Part shown: in pieces, positions 1-7,266 of the stretch
How the letters are laid out: each line of letters begins with the position of its first letter
Position numbering within the stretch: the first letter of the stretch is position 1
Assembly: GCF_007559025.1 (NCBI RefSeq)
Contig: NZ_CP041765.1
Coordinates: 1,980,679 to 2,044,678, forward strand
Length of the DNA: 64,000 nt
DNA from: Tomitella fengzijianii
GTDB lineage: Bacteria > Actinomycetota > Actinomycetes > Mycobacteriales > Mycobacteriaceae
Reading direction: 5' to 3'
Notes under the pieces: model-generated
Databases searched by the model: none
Seen by the model: the letters and a program-made list of their open reading frames with translations, nothing else
Told to the model about the DNA's origin: nothing
Position numbers and translations under genes: made by a program

Positions 1-437
1 ACGTGCCCGTGGACGAGGCCCTGGTCCACCCGATGCCGGCCGACGACGGCGACGTCGCCGGGGACGTCGACGCCGCCGCACGCCGTTACGCCGAGCTCGT
101 GGAGCCGGTCGAGGCTTTCGACGTGCACCTGCTGGGCATGGGCGGCGAGGGCCACATCAATTCGATCTTCCCGCACTCCCCCGCGGTCGCGGAGTCCGCG
201 GCCACTGCGGTGGCCGTACGCGACTGCCCCAAACCTCCTCCCACCCGCATCACGCTGACTCTTCCGATGGTGCGGCGATCGCGCGAGGTGTGGCTGCTCG
301 TCGCTGGGGAGGCCAAGGCGCAGGCGGCCGCGGCGGCGCTCGGCGGCGCGGCCGCGGCGGACGTCCCCGCCGCGGGCGCATCCGGATCGGACAGGACGGT
401 CTGGTTCGTCGACGATGCGGCAGCCGCCGCGCTCTGA
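1..437 (+). CDS. pgl: 6-phosphogluconolactonase (C-terminal part, cut by window edge)
   Basis: Hydrolyses 6-phosphoglucono-delta-lactone to 6-phosphogluconate in the oxidative pentose phosphate pathway (cytoplasm). The visible 144 residues carry the family signature [18 protein letters not shown], a close match to the LLGMGxDGHxASLFP motif of Pgl/DevB proteins, followed by the RITLTLP strand and the [17 protein letters not shown] helix typical of the sugar-isomerase fold. The reading frame is open to the left edge, so the N-terminal part and true start lie outside the window. In related genomes pgl closes a zwf-opcA-pgl operon, which probably lies to the left. A Tn3-family transposon begins 6 bases after the stop codon, so the gene itself is intact, but its native downstream terminator is now more than 5 kb away. 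Identification is confident. Confidence 0.93.
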   Translation, partial: VPVDEALVHPMPADDGDVAGDVDAAARRYAELVEPVEAFDVHLLGMGGEGHINSIFPHSPAVAESAATAVAVRDCPKPPPTRITLTLPMVRRSREVWLLVAGEAKAQAAAAALGGAAAADVPAAGASGSDRTVWFVDDAAAAAL

Positions 438-438
438 G

Positions 439-443
439 AACCG
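439..443. repeat. Left target-site duplication AACCG
   Basis: AACCG directly abuts the left inverted repeat and is repeated exactly after the right one. A 5-base duplication is the normal product of Tn3-family transposition. Confidence 0.93.
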
Positions 444-490
444 GGGGTTCCGGTAGTAATCGCGCGAAGAACAACGAAGTTGCCCTGACC
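444..490 (+). repeat. Left terminal inverted repeat of the Tn3-family element
   Basis: Forty-seven bases beginning GGGGTTCCGGTAGTAA and ending TGACC; the inverted copy is at 5844-5890. The GGGG opening and a length above the 38 bases of Tn3 itself fit the family, in which TnpA binds the whole repeat. Confidence 0.95.
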
Positions 491-495
491 AGCGG

Positions 496-1113
496 TTACG
501 TCCGTGGCGCGGTGCCGCTGATGATGCGGTGGATGGTGGAGCGGCCGACGCTGTATTCCTCGGCGAGGTCGGCAAGGCTCGCGTCGTCGGTGGGGTCGTG
601 GTAGCGGCGGTGGATCGTTTTGCGTGCTGTGAGAGGGAGTTTCGGCTGCTTGCCCTTGAGGCGGCCCTTCGCGCGGGCCTTGGCCATGCACTCGCGGGTG
701 CGTAGATGGCCCAGGTTGGCTTCGAATTCGGCGACCATGGCGAGGGTTTGCAGGAAGAGTTTGCCGAACGGGTCGTGCCAGTCGTAGATCGAGCTGCCCA
801 ATCCGAACAGCGCGTCGCGTTCACGCAGTCCGGCCAGGATCTCGCCGGCTTCGGCCATGTTGCGGGCGAATCGGTCGAACTTGGTCGTGGTGAGCACTAC
901 CTGCCGCCCGTTGGCGGCCGCCGCGGCGGAGGTGACGGCGGCGAGCGCGTTGTCGAGTCCGGTCCGGTTCTTGCGGGTGGTGCCGGAGAAGCCTTCGTCG
1001 ATGAAGATCTGTTCGTTCGGGACTCCGAGCACGAGGAGCTGCTCGGTTTGGATCTCGACGTCTTGTTCGTCGGTGGAGCAGCGGCAGTATCCGACGCGGA
1101 ACGGTTCACCCAT
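496..1113 (-). CDS. tnpR: Tn3-family serine resolvase (TnpR)
   Basis: Site-specific recombinase expected to resolve the cointegrates formed by replicative Tn3 transposition. The 205-residue protein opens with the catalytic core VGYCRCSTDEQ (nucleophile Ser13), followed by the conserved FIDEGFSG and KFDRFARN blocks that hold the active-site arginines. The C-terminal 45 residues form a helix-turn-helix (SLADLAEEYSVGRSTIHRII) that would bind the res site. Length and domain order match TnpR/Gin-type resolvases. The ATG start has an AGGA ribosome-binding sequence immediately upstream. The stop lies 5 bases inside the left inverted repeat, so the gene fills this end of the transposon. A res-like palindrome lies just upstream of the start. 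Assignment is confident; the exact subfamily is not. Confidence 0.93.
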   Translation of the reverse strand: MGEPFRVGYCRCSTDEQDVEIQTEQLLVLGVPNEQIFIDEGFSGTTRKNRTGLDNALAAVTSAAAAANGRQVVLTTTKFDRFARNMAEAGEILAGLRERDALFGLGSSIYDWHDPFGKLFLQTLAMVAEFEANLGHLRTRECMAKARAKGRLKGKQPKLPLTARKTIHRRYHDPTDDASLADLAEEYSVGRSTIHRIISGTAPRT

Positions 1114-1202
1114 TCCTGAGATTGTTCCGGATAGCGGGGGTTGACCGGGACAGTTCGCGGAACACCTCTACGGAACACCCGCGAGCTGGGTGGAGCCGGT
1201 CG

Positions 1203-1246
1203 GGCGCGGTGTTCCGTTGGCCGATCGGCTTACGGAACACCGCGCC
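1203..1246. other. Probable res (resolution) site palindrome
   Basis: Perfect inverted repeat with 15-base arms (1203-1217 and 1232-1246, core GGTGTTCCGT/ACGGAACACC) and a 14-base spacer. Further copies of CGGAACACC lie at 1158-1166 and 1171-1179 and an inverted TGTTCCG at 1123-1129. Repeated inverted subsites beside a serine resolvase gene are what a Tn3 res site looks like. Function is inferred from position and symmetry. The repeat could also influence the divergent tnpR and cmtR promoters. Confidence 0.6.
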
Positions 1247-1270
1247 GCCCGAGATCGGCTCCCGCGATAG

Positions 1271-1306
1271 TTCATGGTTCCATGAATACATCAATCTCTG
1301 TATTGT
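1271..1306 (+). promoter_or_regulatory. Candidate promoter and operator of the metal-export cassette
   Basis: A perfect palindrome TTCATGG-TT-CCATGAA (1271-1286) is followed by a -10-like TATTGT (1301-1306), 7 bases before the GTG of the CmtR-like regulator. ArsR/SmtB repressors bind short AT-rich inverted repeats overlapping their own promoters, so this is the natural operator candidate. The near-absence of a leader suggests a leaderless transcript. Inferred from sequence only. Confidence 0.45.
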
Positions 1307-1313
1307 CTGGGTT

Positions 1314-1643
1314 GTGGAAACCTTGTTGCACCGTGACGCGCTGACCCGCTTCGGGCACGCGTTGTCGGATCCAACCCGCACCCAGATCTTGCTGAGCCTG
1401 CGCACCGGGCCGGCCTATCCCTCGGAGCTGGCCGAGGCGATCGGTGTGTCGCGCCAGATCCTGTCCAATCACCTGGCCTGCTTGCGTGGGTGCGGGCTGG
1501 TCGTCGCCGTCCCGGAAGGCCGGCGTTCCCGTTACGAGCTCGCCGATCGCCGCATCGGGCACGCGCTGGACGACCTTCTCGGCCTGGTGCTCGCGGTCGA
1601 CCCGGCCTGCTGCCCAGCCACCGACACCGAGGAGTGCTGCTGA
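1314..1643 (+). CDS. cmtR: CmtR-like ArsR-family Cd(II)/Pb(II)-sensing repressor
   Basis: Metal-responsive winged-helix repressor, 109 residues. The sequence LSDPTRTQILLSLRTG and the recognition helix VSRQILSNHLACLRGCGLV resemble Mycobacterium tuberculosis CmtR closely. The two cysteines of that helix (Cys56 and Cys60) align with CmtR metal ligands Cys57 and Cys61. The third ligand, Cys102 of CmtR, is matched by the C-terminal pair Cys99-Cys100, and another pair, Cys108-Cys109, ends the protein. The frame is open further upstream, but the GTG at 1314 is preferred because it sits just behind a promoter-like element and gives the usual family length. The stop overlaps the ATG of the downstream exporter by one base (TGATG), so the two are coupled. 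It presumably releases the cassette promoter on binding Cd or Pb; the metal is inferred from homology. Confidence 0.88.
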   Translation: METLLHRDALTRFGHALSDPTRTQILLSLRTGPAYPSELAEAIGVSRQILSNHLACLRGCGLVVAVPEGRRSRYELADRRIGHALDDLLGLVLAVDPACCPATDTEECC

Positions 1644-2365
1644 TGTCGGCGCCATTGGGAATGCCGCCGCTGCCCTCGGCCGTCACCCCGTCGGGACCGT
1701 CGCCTGAGCGCAAGGCGTTGCTGTCACGCCGGATCCGCTGGTTCGTCGCCGCGACCATCACCTACAACGTCATCGAGGCGATCATCGCCCTGACCGAGGG
1801 CGCGCGGGTGTCCTCGACCGCGCTGATCGGATTCGGCCTGGACTCGGTGATCGAGGTGTCCTCCGCTGCGGCGGTCGCCTGGCAGTTCGCCGGCCGTGAT
1901 CCAGAGAAGCGCGAGAAGATCGCGCTGCGGATCATCGCGTTCTCCTTCTTCGCCCTCGCCGCCTACGTCACCATCGACTCGATTCGCGGCCTGCTCGGCG
2001 TCGCTGAAGCCCAGCACTCGCCGATCGGGATCACCCTGGCTGCGGTCAGCCTGGCGGTCATGCCGGTGCTGTCGGCCGCGCAGCGCCGCGCCGGACGCGA
2101 ACTCGGCTCCGCCTCGGCGGTCGCCGACTCCAAACAGACCCTGCTGTGCACCTACCTCTCGGCGATGCTGCTCGCCGGTCTGCTGCTCAACAGCCTGTTC
2201 GGCTGGTCATGGGCCGACCCGATCGCCGCCCTCGTCATCGCCGCGATCGCGCTCCGCGAAGGTATCAACGCCTGGCGCGGGGACACGTGCTGTCCCTCAC
2301 CGGCCGCTCTCGGTGTCATGGGCACCGACCGGTCCGACGCTCACGCCTGCGACTGCTGCGACTGA
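1643..2365 (+). CDS. CDF-family heavy-metal cation exporter
   Basis: Integral membrane transporter, 240 residues, with the six-helix layout of the cation diffusion facilitator family (about 32-51, 57-80, 93-112, 128-146, 167-187 and 192-209). Polar motifs inside the helices, FGLDSVIEVSS (Asp67, Glu71) and VADSKQT (Asp162), are where CDF proteins bind the transported divalent cation. In place of the usual large cytoplasmic domain it has a short cysteine-rich tail (Cys216, Cys217, Cys236, Cys238, Cys239), which suggests a thiophilic metal such as Cd or Pb. The start overlaps the stop of the CmtR-like regulator, an arrangement typical of a sensor-exporter operon. It is expected to export metal by proton antiport. 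The exact substrate is an inference. Confidence 0.85.
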   Translation: MSAPLGMPPLPSAVTPSGPSPERKALLSRRIRWFVAATITYNVIEAIIALTEGARVSSTALIGFGLDSVIEVSSAAAVAWQFAGRDPEKREKIALRIIAFSFFALAAYVTIDSIRGLLGVAEAQHSPIGITLAAVSLAVMPVLSAAQRRAGRELGSASAVADSKQTLLCTYLSAMLLAGLLLNSLFGWSWADPIAALVIAAIALREGINAWRGDTCCPSPAALGVMGTDRSDAHACDCCD

Positions 2366-2391
2366 ACCCCCTTCGATCGAAAGGCTTTGCG

Positions 2392-2736
2392 ATGTCCCGA
2401 ATTCCGCGCCCGGCCCGCGCCCGTTACGACCAGGAGATGCACGCGGGAAAAACCGCGAACGACCCCGCCCAGCGGTGGGCGCACCTCGAAGCCGCCCACA
2501 TCCTGTCCCAACCGGATCCGTGGCTGCACACCCGTAACCATGTTGCCATGTTTACCCTGGCCCTACGGCAGCGCGAGCGCCGCGAAGCCCTCGGTCAAGT
2601 CGTGCGCATCATCGCGGCCGCCCCCGCATCCCTGAGCGGCCGTTATCCCGAAGGCAACACCGGCCGTGCCGCCGTCGGCCTGCGCGAGCCCATGCCGGTA
2701 CCCGCCGACCTCGCAGCCCTTATGCAACCAGCCTGA
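2392..2736 (+). CDS. DUF3703-family protein, metal cassette
   Basis: Soluble 114-residue protein of unknown function. The pattern AHILSQPxxxxHTRNH in the middle, then EALGQVVRI, PEGNTG and finally PMPVPADL matches the DUF3703 family, whose members often accompany mercury or other heavy-metal resistance genes. Two histidines in the central HTRNHVAMF segment could be ligands or catalytic, but no activity is known. The ATG at 2392 is chosen because of an AAAGG ribosome-binding sequence 8 bases upstream and because family similarity begins there; an overlapping earlier start in another frame is rejected. It lies 26 bases after the exporter and is probably the last gene of the cmtR-CDF operon. Its stop codon is immediately adjacent to the stop of the convergent transposase gene (TGATCA), leaving no spacer. 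Confidence 0.8.
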   Translation: MSRIPRPARARYDQEMHAGKTANDPAQRWAHLEAAHILSQPDPWLHTRNHVAMFTLALRQRERREALGQVVRIIAAAPASLSGRYPEGNTGRAAVGLREPMPVPADLAALMQPA

Positions 2737-5700
2737 TCAGAACAGCGTGTCGCGCACACGCAGCGGCCGGTACCCGGTCGGACCGAGTGCGGCGAGTTCG
2801 GCGTCGATATCGACCTCGATCGCGCCGAAGAAATTGATGTTCTCGCTGTGGGCCGGGCTGATGTGGGCCAGGACATCGTCGTCGATGCGGCGACCTTGAC
2901 GGCGCATCTGCTCGACCGCGAGCCCGAAATACTCGGTCGTCCAGGCGATCACCGCGTTCGTGGCGAGGGTGAGGCACCACGCCTGTCCGGTCAGGGCTTC
3001 CAGATGCCGCGCGCGGAAGGCACCTTCGTGGGCGTAGATGAGGCCGCGTTTGAGGGCGTGGATGGACTCGCCCTTGTTGAGCTGGCGCGAGATCTTGCGC
3101 CGATAGTCCGGATCCGACAGATACCGGGCCGCGTAGACGGTACGGCGCATCGCGCCGTACTCCTTCAGCGCCGCGGCGAGGGCGTTCTGGCGACCCGACG
3201 CCGAGAGCTTGCCGACCAGCAGCGACGCGGTGGCGTGCCCGAACTTCAACGACCCGGCCAGCCGCAACAGGTCGTCGTAGTTCTCGGCGATCAGGTCCAG
3301 ATTCAACTTGCGGGTCAGCAACGGTCCCGCGTGCGGGAACCGCGCTTCGGCCTCGGCGCGCGGCCCCGGCCGGTAGAGGGTGATCTTGCCCAGGTCCCGG
3401 ATGCGCGGGGAAAGCTGCATCCCGAGCAGATCGAACAGCGCAAAGTTGACGAGGGTGACACCATGAGTATCCGTCGCGTGCTCGGTGATCGGCAGATCCG
3501 TTGCGTTGCCCAGGATTTCGTCCAGCACGTAATGCGCTTCCCGGCGGGTGGTGACGATGATCTTGGTGCCGTAGGTGGTGTGCTGATCAGTGACGTGGGT
3601 ATTGGTCGACAATCCCTGGTCAGCGAAGAATTGCGGCACCGTGCGGGCGGTGGTGAGTTTTCCGCGCGTCGGGAACCGCTGCCCGTCCGAGGACGACAGT
3701 GTCCCGGCACCGAAAATGCTGGTCAACGGCAGTCGCTGGTGGTAGCCGATGATCGCCAGGTTCGCCGCCCGCAGCGTCTCCTCCCGCACATACCACTCCT
3801 GCGTCCAGGACAGGATGTCGTAGGAGATGCCCGTCGCGTCGGCCATCCGGGTCAGGCCGAGATTGGTGGCACCGGCCAGCAGTATCGCGATGAGGTTGCG
3901 TTTGAGTTCCGGTGTGCGGGTTTGTTTTCCCTCCGCGTGGGTGAAGCAGTCCAGGTAGCCGGTGCGTTTGTCCAGCTCGATCAGCAGGGACACGATCGGT
4001 GCGAACGGCAGCATCTCGGTCAGCTCGGCCTTCAACGCGATCGCCTCGGACGGGATGTCCTCGGCGGTCAGCGGTGAGATCACCAGATCACCGTCTTCGT
4101 CCAGGCGCACCGGACCGTCACCGGCGGCGAGCGCCTGCTCCAGTTCGCCGACCGCCTCACCCCACTCGTCGGTGAGCGCGGCCAGCGCACGCGCCGGATC
4201 GGCCGGTTTGCCGACCAAGCGGCAGAATTCGGTGCGTTGGGTCTCCCACTGCGCCGCGGTGAGCAGGTAGGCGGCCGGGTCGGCATAGCGGCGCGACCCG
4301 GGCACGAACACATCCCCGGTGCGCAGCCCGTCCCGCAAGCCGAGCAGCACACACAGTTCCCAATAGTGCCGGTAGGCCACGGTGTTCCCGGTCTTGCGCG
4401 CGGAGTCGAGGTAGCCGCGCCACTTGGTCGGAACGAACCCTGTCGGTGCGTCGTCGAACACCTTGCGGCGCCCGGTCGCGTTCAGCTCGCGCAGCATGTC
4501 CACGGCGATCAGAAGCTCGGTTGCGGTGGTGCCACCGGCGAAGCGCACCGCCGACAACACCGCCGGAGTGAACTTCCGCAGATACGAATACGAGGTATCG
4601 AGGGCGGCCAGGTGCCCGTGATCGCGCGGCAGCCGCGGTTTGGCCTGCGCTTTCGCCGCCCGCAAGCGCTCCCACCCGATGCCCTCGCCCCGGATCAACC
4701 CACCAACGTCCTCGTCGGGGATCTGCGGGTCGATGATGATCGCCAGGAGCTCATCAAGCAGTGCTTGGCGGTCTTCCCCGGTCTTGCCACGCTCGGCCAG
4801 TTCGGCGAGCATCCGGGTCTCAGCGGCACTGAACTTCGCCGACAGCGATTGGTCGAACAGCGCCACCACCTCATCGAGCACATCAGCGGCCGACTGCGCC
4901 AACACCGTCAACAAGATCGGATACCGACGCTGCGGATCACGCCGCTCCAGGGCTTGCCCGGTCAGGCGGCGGCCCAGTGTCGCCAGAAACCGGCGGCGCT
5001 CCGCCGGAAGCACCGACATGTCCAGGGTGTCCGCGCCGAGGCCACGCACAAACCCCAGCTTCTCGACCTCGTTGCGCACCGCCGACGCCGACGCCTCCAC
5101 CGGGCCGGTCGACAGCCACGCAACCGCGACATCCGGATCGAGGAATCGGTGACCAGCAAGCCGTCCAACTCCTCACACCGCTGCGAAGTCAACTGGTGCG
5201 CGAGCCGATCGTAGGTCTCCCGTTGCGCCTGCTCACGAGCGTGCACGACACGACGAACGACAGTGTCGGGACTGGGCCGGATCACCCGCGCCGAGAGCAG
5301 GTACTCACATCCCAGCCGGAACAACAGGGTCGGCGAATCGTGTTCCATGGCCCGCGCCAACAAGAACTCGTCGAGCTCCTTGAGCTCCATCACGCCCGAG
5401 GACCGCCAGCCCAGATACTGCGCCGCCAACCGCAGATGCTCGGTGCGCGTCTGTGCCCGCTTGCCGTACGAACGGATCAGCGACGCATCGACTTTCAGCT
5501 GCTCCGCCAGACGAGCCACCGCCACCGCAGGCGCGGCGGCCACCTTGTCCGGAACGAACCCCAACCACGGCAGCGCACACAGCGCCACCGACAAGCCCAG
5601 CCGCTCGGCCGGGCCGCGCCCACGGCCTGGGGTGAGGAACGCGATATCGGCCGGGGCGAGCGTGAAGAACCGGAACAACTCCTCGCGGCTGATATCCGGA

Positions 5701-5750
5701 AACTCCCGCAGACGCACCAACTCCTCGTCCGCGAACACCTGCACCGCCAC
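2737..5750 (-). pseudogene. tnpA: Tn3-family transposase (TnpA), frameshifted
   Basis: DDE transposase that cuts and joins the terminal inverted repeats in replicative transposition. Two reading frames together span about 1000 residues, the usual TnpA length. The N-terminal part (from GTG 5750, preceded by GGAGG) runs to LDGLLVTDSS; the downstream part continues in another frame as LDPDVAVAWLSTGP and then VRGLGADTLDMSVLPAERRR. The switch lies near 5131-5147, and an in-frame TGA just upstream in the second frame rules out one long frame. All three expected catalytic regions survive in the C-terminal part: SSDGQ, TDTHG and LNKGE. The frame break is what the sequence shows; whether it is a real mutation or a read error is open. 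If real, the element cannot transpose without help. Confidence 0.85.
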
Positions 5751-5843
5751 GAAACCCGACCTCCAGCACACCGACCAACCTCATCGGCAGCCAACCCAAT
5801 CACCACGCCCCGCAGCCCGAACCGTAAACCCGACATCACCGCA

Positions 5844-5890
5844 GGTCAAGCCATTGTCGTTGTTTTCCGCACGGTTACTACCGGAACCCC
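5844..5890 (-). repeat. Right terminal inverted repeat of the Tn3-family element
   Basis: Read on the minus strand it starts GGGGTTCCGGTAGTAA and matches the left repeat at 38 of 47 positions. The mismatches cluster in the inner half, normal for a functional pair in this family. Confidence 0.95.
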
Positions 5891-5895
5891 AACCG
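5891..5895. repeat. Right target-site duplication AACCG
   Basis: Exact copy of 439-443. Removing the element and one AACCG copy would rejoin the original pgl-secG intergenic sequence. Confidence 0.93.
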
Positions 5896-5945
5896 TCCGG
5901 GCCGGGCGGCCGCGCCCGCGCGACGGTGTACGGCGACAGATACGA

Positions 5946-5987
5946 CGCCGGCCCCGGAACCGCGTGGAAGCGGTCCCGGGGCCGGCG
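5946..5987. terminator. Bidirectional hairpin terminator between pgl and secG
   Basis: Two 18-base arms (5946-5963 and 5970-5987) pair with one mismatch around the loop GTGGAA, 13 bases past the secG stop. Placed between convergent genes, it probably once served both; the transposon has moved it far from pgl. No T-tract is present, as is common in actinobacteria. Confidence 0.75.
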
Positions 5988-5999
5988 TGCGGGGCCCGG

Positions 6000-6233
6000 C
6001 TACTGGTACTTGACCACCAGGCCGATGCCGATGATCGAAACGAACCAGATCAGTGCGGTGATCACCGTGAAGCGGTTGAGGTTCTTCTCCGCCACCGTCG
6101 ACCCGGACAGGTTGGACGCCATGCCACCGCCGAACAGGGTGGACAGGCCGCCGCCCTTGGCCCTGTGCAGCAGGATCAGCACGCACAGCAGGATGCTGGT
6201 CACGATGACAAGGATTTGCAGGAACAGTTCCAT
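6000..6233 (-). CDS. secG: Preprotein translocase subunit SecG
   Basis: Small subunit of the SecYEG protein-export channel in the cytoplasmic membrane. The 77-residue protein has two hydrophobic segments (about 5-22 and 56-75). They are separated by the family's glycine-rich cytoplasmic loop, LHRAKGGGLSTLFGGGM, which matches actinobacterial SecG closely. It begins at ATG and is the last gene of the gap-pgk-tpiA-secG group on the minus strand, the same order as in mycobacteria. A 240-base gap containing a strong hairpin and a tandem-repeat array separates it from tpiA, so it may have its own promoter. A stable hairpin lies directly after its stop. Confidence 0.95.
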   Translation of the reverse strand: MELFLQILVIVTSILLCVLILLHRAKGGGLSTLFGGGMASNLSGSTVAEKNLNRFTVITALIWFVSIIGIGLVVKYQ

Positions 6234-6306
6234 GTGCGCTTCAGTGCTGCCCTTCTGGCGTCGAGGTCACAGGCGGTGGGTCACAAGCGGTGGTGCGGTG
6301 CAGGAG

Positions 6307-6376
6307 ACGGCCGGTCATGATACGGCCGGTCATGATACGGGCGGTCATGATACGGCCGGTCATGATACGGGCGGTG
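6307..6376. repeat. 15-base tandem repeat array upstream of secG
   Basis: Four adjacent copies of CGGTCATGATACGGS (6312-6371), with partial copies at both ends. Copies one and three end in C, two and four in G, so the array is also an exact 30-base duplication. Each unit contains the palindrome TCATGA. It lies 79-138 bases upstream of the secG start, in the tpiA-secG gap. It could be a binding-site cluster or a neutral variable-number repeat. Confidence 0.9.
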
Positions 6377-6418
6377 CAGCCGCGTCGAGCGTGATGCTAC
6401 CCGCCGGGCCGCGACCGG

Positions 6419-6468
6419 CCGTGCGCCGGGCCGCGGAGCACGTCACCGCTCCCCGGCCCGGCGCACGG
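6419..6468 (-). terminator. Hairpin terminator after tpiA
   Basis: Arms of 21 bases (6419-6439 and 6448-6468) pair with one mismatch around an 8-base loop, 5 bases past the tpiA stop. It would separate secG transcription from the glycolytic operon. There is no T-run. Confidence 0.7.
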
Positions 6469-6473
6469 TCCTG

Positions 6474-7259
6474 TCACGGAAGCGGGCCGCCCGCGGCGAT
6501 GGCGCACAAGGTCGCGAACTCGTCGGCCTTGAGCGACGCGCCGCCGACGAGCGCGCCGTCGACGTCGTCCTTGGCCGTGATTTCCCCGACGTTCTTCGCG
6601 TTGACCGAGCCGCCGTAGAGGATGCGCAGACCCGCCGCGACCTCTTCGGAGGCCAGCTCCGCCACCGCCTTGCGGACGGCGGAGCACACCTCCTGGGCGT
6701 CCTCGGGCGTGGCCACCCGGCCGGTGCCGATGGCCCAGACCGGCTCGTACGCGATCACGCACTGCGCGATCTGCTCGGCGGACAGGCCGGCGAGCGACCC
6801 GCGGACCTGCGAGACGCAATGGTCCACGTGCCCGCCCGCCTCGCGGATCTCGAGCCCCTCGCCCACACAGACGATCGGCGTGAGGCCGTGCCCGAGCGCG
6901 GCGGCGGCCTTCTGCGCCACGGTCGCATCGTCCTCGTCGTGCATCGAGCGCCGCTCGGAGTGCCCGACGACCACGTAGGTGCACCCCAGCTTGGCCAGCA
7001 TGGCTCCGCTGACCTCGCCGGTGTATGCGCCCGAGGCGTGCACCGAGACGTCCTGCGCCCCGTAGGTGAGAAGGAGCTTGTCCCCTTCCACCAGCGTCTG
7101 CACGCTGCGGATGTCGGTGAACGGCGGAATGACCGCGACGTCGACCTTCTCGAAGTACTTCGCCGGCAGTGAGAAGGAGATCTTCTGCACCAGCGCGATG
7201 GCCTCGAGATGGTTGAGGTTCATCTTCCAGTTGCCGGCGATGAGCGGCGTGCGTGCCAT
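6474..7259 (-). CDS. tpiA: Triosephosphate isomerase
   Basis: Interconverts dihydroxyacetone phosphate and glyceraldehyde 3-phosphate in glycolysis (cytoplasmic TIM barrel). The 261-residue protein shows the catalytic lysine in AGNWKMN near the N-terminus, the catalytic histidine in VVVGHSERR, the catalytic glutamate in [10 protein letters not shown] and the phosphate-binding GGSVNAKN near the C-terminus. An open frame extends 17 codons further upstream, but the ATG at 7259 gives the standard start [12 protein letters not shown] and lies only 7 bases behind the pgk stop, consistent with translational coupling. It is part of the gap-pgk-tpiA operon. Confidence 0.97.
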   Translation of the reverse strand: MARTPLIAGNWKMNLNHLEAIALVQKISFSLPAKYFEKVDVAVIPPFTDIRSVQTLVEGDKLLLTYGAQDVSVHASGAYTGEVSGAMLAKLGCTYVVVGHSERRSMHDEDDATVAQKAAAALGHGLTPIVCVGEGLEIREAGGHVDHCVSQVRGSLAGLSAEQIAQCVIAYEPVWAIGTGRVATPEDAQEVCSAVRKAVAELASEEVAAGLRILYGGSVNAKNVGEITAKDDVDGALVGGASLKADEFATLCAIAAGGPLP

Positions 7260-7266
7260 GACGTCC

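Larger units (their letters stand above)
444..5890. mobile_element. Tn3-family unit transposon carrying a metal-export module
   Basis: The element is 5447 bases long. It is bounded by 47-base terminal inverted repeats that match at 38 of 47 positions, including the first 16 (GGGGTTCCGGTAGTAA), and by AACCG duplications on both sides. From left to right it holds a leftward serine resolvase, a res-like palindrome, a rightward cassette of CmtR-like repressor, CDF-type cation exporter and DUF3703 protein, and a leftward Tn3 transposase that converges on the cassette and is frameshifted. The DNA is visibly less GC-rich than the flanking chromosome. It sits in the gap between the convergent genes pgl and secG and disrupts no coding sequence. 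The exact repeats and duplication imply a single clean insertion. Mobility is now doubtful unless a transposase is supplied in trans. Confidence 0.95.

Noticed and set aside
2737-5750. Programmed frameshift in the transposase.
   Set aside because: No slippery heptamer or downstream structure was seen at the switch, and Tn3 transposases are normally single-frame.
4977-6320. Plus-strand open frame running through the right end of the transposon and secG.
   Set aside because: It crosses the transposon boundary and the terminator and has no domain signature.
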